Part shown: in pieces, positions 5,547 through 9,556 of the stretch
Layout: the number at the start of each line of letters is the position of its first letter
Position numbering within the stretch: position 1 is the first letter of the stretch
DNA from: an uncultured Clostridia bacterium
GTDB taxonomy: Bacteria; Bacillota; Clostridia; Oscillospirales; Acutalibacteraceae
Direction: 5' to 3'
Length of the DNA: 9,556 nt
Assembly (NCBI GenBank): GCA_904420155.1
Contig: CAJFUH010000075.1
Location: 1-9,556, forward strand
Made by a program: the position numbers and the translations under genes
Notes under the pieces: model-generated
Seen by the model: only the letters and a program-made list of their open reading frames with translations
Told to the model about the DNA's origin: nothing
The model's database searches: none

Positions 5547-6308
5547 ATGAGTAAAATCATTGCCATAGCAAACCAAAAAGGCGGCGTGGGAAAAACCACC
5601 ACGGCTATTAATTTATCCGCTGCCGTAGGCGCCAAAAATAAAAAGGTACTGTTGGTGGATATCGATCCCCAGGGCAATTCCTCCAGCGGGTTAGGGGTAG
5701 ATCGGCGGACGTTAAAGCAATCGGTCTATGATATTTTGATTGCAGAGGCCAAGGCGGAGGACGTCGTGGTTCATACGGAATTTCAAAATTTGGATCTGAT
5801 TCCTTCCAGCATGGACCTGGCGGCCGCAGAATTAGAGCTGGTGGACATTGAACGGCGGGAATCACGCTTAAAAAACGCGCTTCTTCCTTTGCGCGGCCAA
5901 TATGATTTTATTTTTATTGACTGCCCTCCCTCTTTAGGACTGATTACCACCAACGCCCTATGCGCTTCCGATACGCTTTTGGTGCCCATTCAATGCGAAT
6001 ATTATGCGCTGGAGGGGCTTTCCCAATTGATGAACACGGTACGCCGGGTGAAACGGCAGTATAACGACCGCCTGGATATGGAAGGCGTATTGCTCACTAT
6101 GTACGACGGGCGTTTAAATCTGACCCAACAGGTGGTAGAGGAAGTGAAAAAATTTTTTCCGCGCAAAGTGTTTGCAACAGTGATTCCCAGAGGGGTACGC
6201 TTATCGGAAGCGCCCAGTTTCGGAAAACCCATCCTTTATTTTGACAAGCACTGCAAAGGGGCGCTGGCTTACAATAACTTAGCCGATGAAATCATCGAAA
6301 AGAATTAA
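5547..6308 (+). CDS. parA: Chromosome partitioning ATPase ParA (Soj)
   Basis: ParA/Soj is a deviant-Walker ATPase that binds nucleoid DNA as an ATP dimer and is stimulated by ParB; in Bacillus it also regulates DnaA. The 253-residue length equals that of B. subtilis Soj. Visible are the Walker A KGGVGKTT (11-18) with G12 and K16, the A' aspartate D40 in LLVDIDPQGN, Walker B FIFIDCPPS (121-129), and the DNA-binding arginines R189 and R218 at the same numbers as in Soj. The ATG at 5547 is chosen over an upstream in-frame ATG at 5499 because the latter lies ahead of the -10 box, while GGAGGG (5532-5537) sits 9 nt before this one. parB follows after 114 nt. Confidence 0.97.
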   Translation: MSKIIAIANQKGGVGKTTTAINLSAAVGAKNKKVLLVDIDPQGNSSSGLGVDRRTLKQSVYDILIAEAKAEDVVVHTEFQNLDLIPSSMDLAAAELELVDIERRESRLKNALLPLRGQYDFIFIDCPPSLGLITTNALCASDTLLVPIQCEYYALEGLSQLMNTVRRVKRQYNDRLDMEGVLLTMYDGRLNLTQQVVEEVKKFFPRKVFATVIPRGVRLSEAPSFGKPILYFDKHCKGALAYNNLADEIIEKN

Positions 6309-6422
6309 GATGCAAATCAAATGCGTTGAAAAGACGGGTTACATATAAACGTTACAAAGGAAAAAGGTAATATTGATGTGTTTTAGCCGTGAACGATACA
6401 GAGAGAAAGGAGATACGGGGGA

Positions 6423-7292
6423 ATGGCGGCAAAAAAAGGAGGGCTTGGCAAAGGCCTGGATGCTATTTTTATGGAAAACGCCACAGAAGACAGCAACCAT
6501 ACCATTACTTTGAAACTGTCTGAAATTGAACCCAACCGAACCCAGCCCAGAAAGGACTTCAGTGAAGAGGCAATGGCTGAACTGGCGGATTCCATTTCCC
6601 GGCATGGCGTGCTTCAGCCTTTGCTGGTCCGTCCTTTGGCGGGCGGAGGCTACCAGATCGTGGCGGGAGAACGGCGCTGGCGGGCCTGCCGGATGGCGGG
6701 CGTCTCAGAGGTGCCGGTGGTCATCCGGGATTTAAGCGACAGCGAAGTGATGCAGCTGGCCTTGATTGAAAATTTACAGCGGGAAGACTTGTCCCCAGTG
6801 GAAGAGGCTATGGGCTATCAGACGTTGATCGAACAATACCAGTTTACCCAGGAAGAGGTTTCCAAGACAGTGGGAAAATCCCGTCCCGCTATCACCAACG
6901 CCCTGCGGCTTCTGTCGTTGCCGCAAGACCTGCTGGAGTTGGTTTCTGAAGGGAAATTGAGCGCGGGCCATGCCCGTACGCTGCTGGCATTTCCAGAGGA
7001 AGAATCTATGCGCCAGGCCGCAAAACTGACGGTAGAACAAGGGCTTTCCGTACGGCAATTGGAAAGGCTGGCGAAAAAAGCGGGAGAACCGCCTTCCGCC
7101 GCGCAGGCGGATAAACGAACCAAGAAAAACACATTCTATAATGAAGTGGAGCTAGCCCTTCATGACCATCTGGGACGGAAAGTAAAGGTCAGCCAAAAGG
7201 CGAAAAATAAGGGTGTGTTGGAGATCGAATTTTACAGTGAAGAGGATCTCGCGGAATTGGCCCGCTTGCTGGGCAGGGAAGAAATTCTTTAA
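6423..7292 (+). CDS. parB: Chromosome partitioning protein ParB (Spo0J)
   Basis: ParB/Spo0J is a CTPase clamp that loads at parS, spreads, recruits SMC and stimulates ParA. The 289-residue protein starts with the basic ParA-activating segment KKGGLGKGLDAIF (4-16), followed by the CTP-binding GERRWR (82-87) and ENLQRED (116-122), a helix-turn-helix around 142-166 (TQEEVSKTVGKSRPAITNALRLL), and a C-terminal dimerisation domain from about 237. The parS-type residues R154 and G182 stand where Noc here has Q137 and R165. AAAGGAG (6406-6412) precedes the ATG by 10 nt. No clear promoter is seen in the 114-nt gap, so it is probably transcribed with parA. Confidence 0.97.
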   Translation: MAAKKGGLGKGLDAIFMENATEDSNHTITLKLSEIEPNRTQPRKDFSEEAMAELADSISRHGVLQPLLVRPLAGGGYQIVAGERRWRACRMAGVSEVPVVIRDLSDSEVMQLALIENLQREDLSPVEEAMGYQTLIEQYQFTQEEVSKTVGKSRPAITNALRLLSLPQDLLELVSEGKLSAGHARTLLAFPEEESMRQAAKLTVEQGLSVRQLERLAKKAGEPPSAAQADKRTKKNTFYNEVELALHDHLGRKVKVSQKAKNKGVLEIEFYSEEDLAELARLLGREEIL

Positions 7293-7355
7293 AAAGGGAA
7301 AGGAATCAGGAGTTTTCCTTCCTGGTTATCATTCAAATAGAGGAGAAGAACTATC

Positions 7356-8633
7356 ATGCTGGATATTAAAGTCATCCGGAACGATCCGGAAAGGGTAAAA
7401 CGAGCCATGAAGACCCGCAACGCGGACATGGATGCGAAAATTGATGAAATTTTGGCAATTGATGGAGAGCGCAGAGAATTCATTGCGGAAGCAGAATCCA
7501 AAAAGGCGCAGCAAAATGCAGAGAGCAAACAAATTCCGGCGATCAAAAAGGCCGGAGGGGATATCAGTGAGATCATGGCCAAGATGAAGGCGTTGTCGGA
7601 TGAGGTTACCGCCTGTAACGCAAAGCTGAGTGAATTGGAGGAAAAACAACGAACCATTCTGCTGTCTATTCCGAATATTCCCAACGAAAGCGTACCGGTG
7701 GGCAAGGACGATACGGAAAATGTGGAAATCCGCCGCTGGGGGAATCCTACAGAGTTTGCTTTTGAACCCAAAGCCCATTGGGACATTGGCAAGGATCTGG
7801 ATATTCTAGATCCCGAACGGGCCGCCAAAGTAACCGGCAAACGGTTTCATTTTTATAAGGGCCTGGGCGCCCGCCTGGAGCGCGCTATCATCAATTTCTA
7901 TTTGAATACCCACACTGAAAACGGATATACGGAAATCCTGCCCCCGTTTATGGTGAACCGCGCTTCTATGACAGGTACCGGCCAGTTGCCCAAATTTGAA
8001 GAGGACGCTTTTAAGCTGGTGGATCCGGACTATTTTATGATTCCCACCGCAGAGGTGCCCGTCACCAACTTCCACCGGGATGAAATTTTAAATGGCGCAG
8101 ACCTCCCCATCAAATATTGCGCATATTCGGCCTGCTTCCGTGCAGAAGCCGGTTCCGCAGGACGCGATACCCGCGGACTGATCCGCCAGCACCAGTTTAA
8201 TAAGGTAGAGCTGGTAAAATTTGCACGCCCAGAGGATTCCTATGAGGAGTTAGAGAAGCTTACCAACGACGCGGAACGGGTGCTCCAACTTCTGGGATTG
8301 CCCTACCGGGTGGTATGCCTGAGCACCGGGGATCTGGGATTCAGTTCGGCCAAGACGTACGATATTGAAGTTTGGATGCCTTCTTACGGACGGTATCTGG
8401 AAATTTCCAGTTGTTCCAACTTTGAAGATTACCAGGCACGCCGCGCGGCTATCCGCTATAAAGACAGCCCCAAAGATAAAGCGCAGCTGGTGCATACGCT
8501 CAACGGATCGGGCGTGGCCATTGGCCGCACTGTGGCTGCGATTCTGGAAAACTACCAGCAGGAAGACGGCAGCGTAAAAATCCCGGAGGCGCTGGTACCT
8601 TATATGGGGACAGATACGATTCCCGCAAAATAA
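7356..8633 (+). CDS. serS: Seryl-tRNA synthetase
   Basis: SerS is the class II synthetase that activates serine with ATP and charges tRNA-Ser, and tRNA-Sec where present. At 425 residues it has the normal length. Residues about 28-102 form the long coiled-coil arm that contacts the tRNA variable arm. The catalytic core has the serine-binding TAEVP (231-235), motif 2 FRAEAGSAGRDTRGLIRQHQ (261-280), SNFEDYQARR (354-363) and motif 3 LNGSGVAIGRTVAAILENYQ (382-401). The ATG follows AGGAG (7341-7345) by 10 nt. It begins 63 nt after parB with no terminator between, so it may be part of the parA-parB transcript; there is no room for a T-box leader. A strong terminator follows. Confidence 0.98.
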   Translation: MLDIKVIRNDPERVKRAMKTRNADMDAKIDEILAIDGERREFIAEAESKKAQQNAESKQIPAIKKAGGDISEIMAKMKALSDEVTACNAKLSELEEKQRTILLSIPNIPNESVPVGKDDTENVEIRRWGNPTEFAFEPKAHWDIGKDLDILDPERAAKVTGKRFHFYKGLGARLERAIINFYLNTHTENGYTEILPPFMVNRASMTGTGQLPKFEEDAFKLVDPDYFMIPTAEVPVTNFHRDEILNGADLPIKYCAYSACFRAEAGSAGRDTRGLIRQHQFNKVELVKFARPEDSYEELEKLTNDAERVLQLLGLPYRVVCLSTGDLGFSSAKTYDIEVWMPSYGRYLEISSCSNFEDYQARRAAIRYKDSPKDKAQLVHTLNGSGVAIGRTVAAILENYQQEDGSVKIPEALVPYMGTDTIPAK

Positions 8634-8660
8634 AGAAAGATTTTTTGAATAAAACCATAG

Positions 8661-8704
8661 AAAGGGAGAAAGTTATTCCACCGGAATAACTTTCTCCCTT
8701 TTCC
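8661..8704. terminator. Strong, probably bidirectional terminator after serS
   Basis: A perfect 19-bp stem (8661-8679 and 8683-8701) closes over a 3-nt ACC loop. On the + strand TTTT runs at the right edge, and the AAA on the left edge gives a T-run on the - strand. It begins 27 nt after the serS stop. Confidence 0.93.
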
Positions 8705-8978
8705 TTCATTCCAAAGTTTGATATGTTATCCCGTGTTACTCCTTTTTATAGGAAGAAACAAAGCATATTTATAATAAATTTTTAAGTAATATAAATTTAT
8801 AATGTAAAGAAGGAATGAAAGCTGTTGGCTTTCTTATTTCCAGTCCCTAAAAATCCCTATACATATAAATAGGTAAGATAAAAGGAAAAATTATTATACT
8901 CAATTATTTATAGTATAATAAAAGAAAAACGTTTTTTAAAATAGTTTTCCACCGGTTGTGGAAACGAAGTTGAAAACT
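8705..8978. other. AT-rich gene-free stretch with inverted repeats
   Basis: No credible gene. The core (about 8760-8945) is very AT-rich and carries the direct repeat ATTTATAAT (8767-8775 and 8795-8803), a GAAAGC/GCTTTC hairpin (8817-8822 and 8828-8833), and a perfect 10-bp inverted repeat TTATTATACT/AGTATAATAA (8891-8900 and 8912-8921). At its right end TTTCCAC (8946-8952) and GTGGAAA (8958-8964) form a 7-bp dyad resembling two degenerate DnaA boxes in opposite orientation. This could be regulatory or simply an AT-rich spacer. Confidence 0.5.
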
Positions 8979-9022
8979 AAATCCTTTTCCCTTCAGGTTA
9001 CCGTAAGAAAAATCAACAGATT

Positions 9023-9240
9023 TTTTGAAAGCCTACTTTCTCAAAAGAAGCTTAATTTTGACTGCGCTCAAGCCGCGCGGGCTCACCCTTTCTCTGCCGC
9101 CAGAGAAAGGGTGGAAAGAGAGCGCAAAGGGGGGAATCATGTTTCCCCCCTTTGAACCCCTTACAAAGGCCGCCGCGGCGGGTCTCCTAAATTTAGCCCG
9201 GGAAGTATGCCGGCTCAAAATGAGCGGCTCCGCCCGCTCA
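9023..9240. repeat. Second GC-rich hairpin block
   Basis: This gene-free block resembles 3240-3540 in style, not in sequence. Stems are: TTTTGA/TCAAAA (9023-9028 and 9041-9046); a perfect 13-bp CACCCTTTCTCTG/CAGAGAAAGGGTG (9084-9096 and 9101-9113, 4-nt loop); a perfect 12-bp CAAAGGGGGGAA/TTCCCCCCTTTG (9125-9136 and 9143-9154); the self-complementary CCGCCGCGGCGG (9170-9181); and TGAGCGG/CCGCTCA (9221-9227 and 9234-9240). Short open frames cross it on both strands but none has a good ribosome binding site or recognisable product. It is likely a dispersed repeat or a structured RNA. Confidence 0.55.
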
Positions 9241-9453
9241 ACTCGCCGTCATACCGTAAAGCTACCGCTCATCTAATTTGTTCCTATCAGATTAGAAAAG
9301 GAACCAGGCAATGGTTTTCACTAAGGAAAACGAAGAACAGTGCAGGAAGAAAGAAAATAAAAGCTCAATTTTTCCTGAAAGTTTCTGTTTTCTAAGCAAG
9401 AAAAAATAGAGCGGGGGTGAGCGCTAGGGGATGATGGCGGCAATAAGCCCCAT
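9241..9453. other. Gene-free stretch before the right repeat
   Basis: I see no gene here; the sequence is AT-rich to about 9410. The last bases contain a small hairpin, ATGG-GGC/GCC-CCAT (9434-9453, one bulged C), immediately before the 14-bp inverted repeat of the right-hand element. Confidence 0.4.
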
Positions 9454-9556
9454 CAACAGGGGCCGAATGGATTCCCTACCGTATCGCACTTGTTCGGCCC
9501 CTGTTGCGATAACTTGGCGTAGGGAGCAGGAATCGCGTTTTGGGAGCGTAGCGGAC
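9454..9556. repeat. Right copy of the dispersed repeat (truncated by window end)
   Basis: A perfect 14-bp inverted repeat, CAACAGGGGCCGAA (9454-9467) and TTCGGCCCCTGTTG (9493-9506), encloses 25 nt. The following sequence continues to match the left end of the window in direct orientation: 9481-9556 aligns to 20-95 with 68 of 76 bases identical. No gene is seen in the visible part. The element runs off the window, so its length and any transposase are unknown. Confidence 0.8.

Noticed and set aside
7293..7355. T-box or other riboswitch upstream of serS
   Set aside because: The gap to parB is only 63 nt, with no terminator hairpin or T-box sequence.
7289..7840. 183-codon open frame on the - strand
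   Set aside because: It is the antisense shadow of serS and the parB-serS gap, with low-complexity Ser/Leu-rich translation and no family match.
8815..8850. Eleven-codon leader peptide (MKAVGFLISSP)
   Set aside because: The purine-rich sequence is too close to the ATG, no gene follows, and the codons overlap a small hairpin; chance is the simplest explanation.
9186..9210. Noc-like site around CCCGGG at the right end
   Set aside because: The left flank reads TAG instead of TTT, leaving too few matches.
1..9556. The end repeats as attachment sites or terminal repeats of a 9.5-kb mobile element
   Set aside because: They enclose housekeeping genes including essential serS and the parABS system, no integrase or transposase is present, and the copies are 11% diverged. 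Dispersed repeats explain them better.

Overview
The window carries an origin-proximal chromosome segment of a Bacillota bacterium, most likely class Clostridia. It is not phage, plasmid or accessory DNA in its core. The gene order mnmG-rsmG-noc-parA(soj)-parB(spo0J) is the classical cluster near the replication origin, and serS directly after parB is an arrangement I associate with clostridia. The paired Noc and ParB proteins, strong AGGAGG ribosome binding sites and a TTG start support a Gram-positive firmicute. The moderately GC-rich genes, together with GC-rich hairpin-filled spacers, would fit an Oscillospirales-like gut clostridium, but that finer placement is a guess. dnaA itself is not in the window.

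Layout, left to right. Positions 1-548 hold no gene: a repeat copy (roughly 1-95), other GC-rich sequence to about 250, then an AT-rich leader. mnmG (549-2435) and rsmG (2432-3142) overlap by 4 nt and end at a strong terminator (3168-3198). Positions 3240-3540 form a gene-free block of stacked hairpins. noc (3643-4464) has its own promoter and terminator. A SMI1/KNR4 (SUKH) family gene (4778-5191) with its own promoter sits alone between noc and parA. After it come a 22-bp-stem hairpin, two parS sites 39 bp apart, and the parA promoter. parA (5547-6308), parB (6423-7292) and serS (7356-8633) run in the same direction, and serS ends at a 19-bp-stem terminator. The remaining ~850 bp holds an AT-rich stretch with inverted repeats, a second hairpin block (9065-9240), and a second copy of the element at the left end (9454-9556, cut off by the window edge). 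All seven genes are on the + strand.

Functionally, ParA, ParB and the parS sites form the origin-segregation system. Noc is a ParB paralogue that keeps the division machinery off the nucleoid. A third parS lies inside mnmG, and a Noc-binding-like palindrome lies inside noc, so coding sequence here also seems to act as the landing site of chromosome-organising proteins. MnmG and RsmG modify tRNA and 16S rRNA. SerS charges tRNA-Ser.

The core genes are ordinary. The parts most worth a second look are the lone SUKH gene in the segregation locus, the embedded parS and Noc sites, the short N-terminus of Noc, and the repeat and hairpin blocks between genes. I found no convincing entirely new system.
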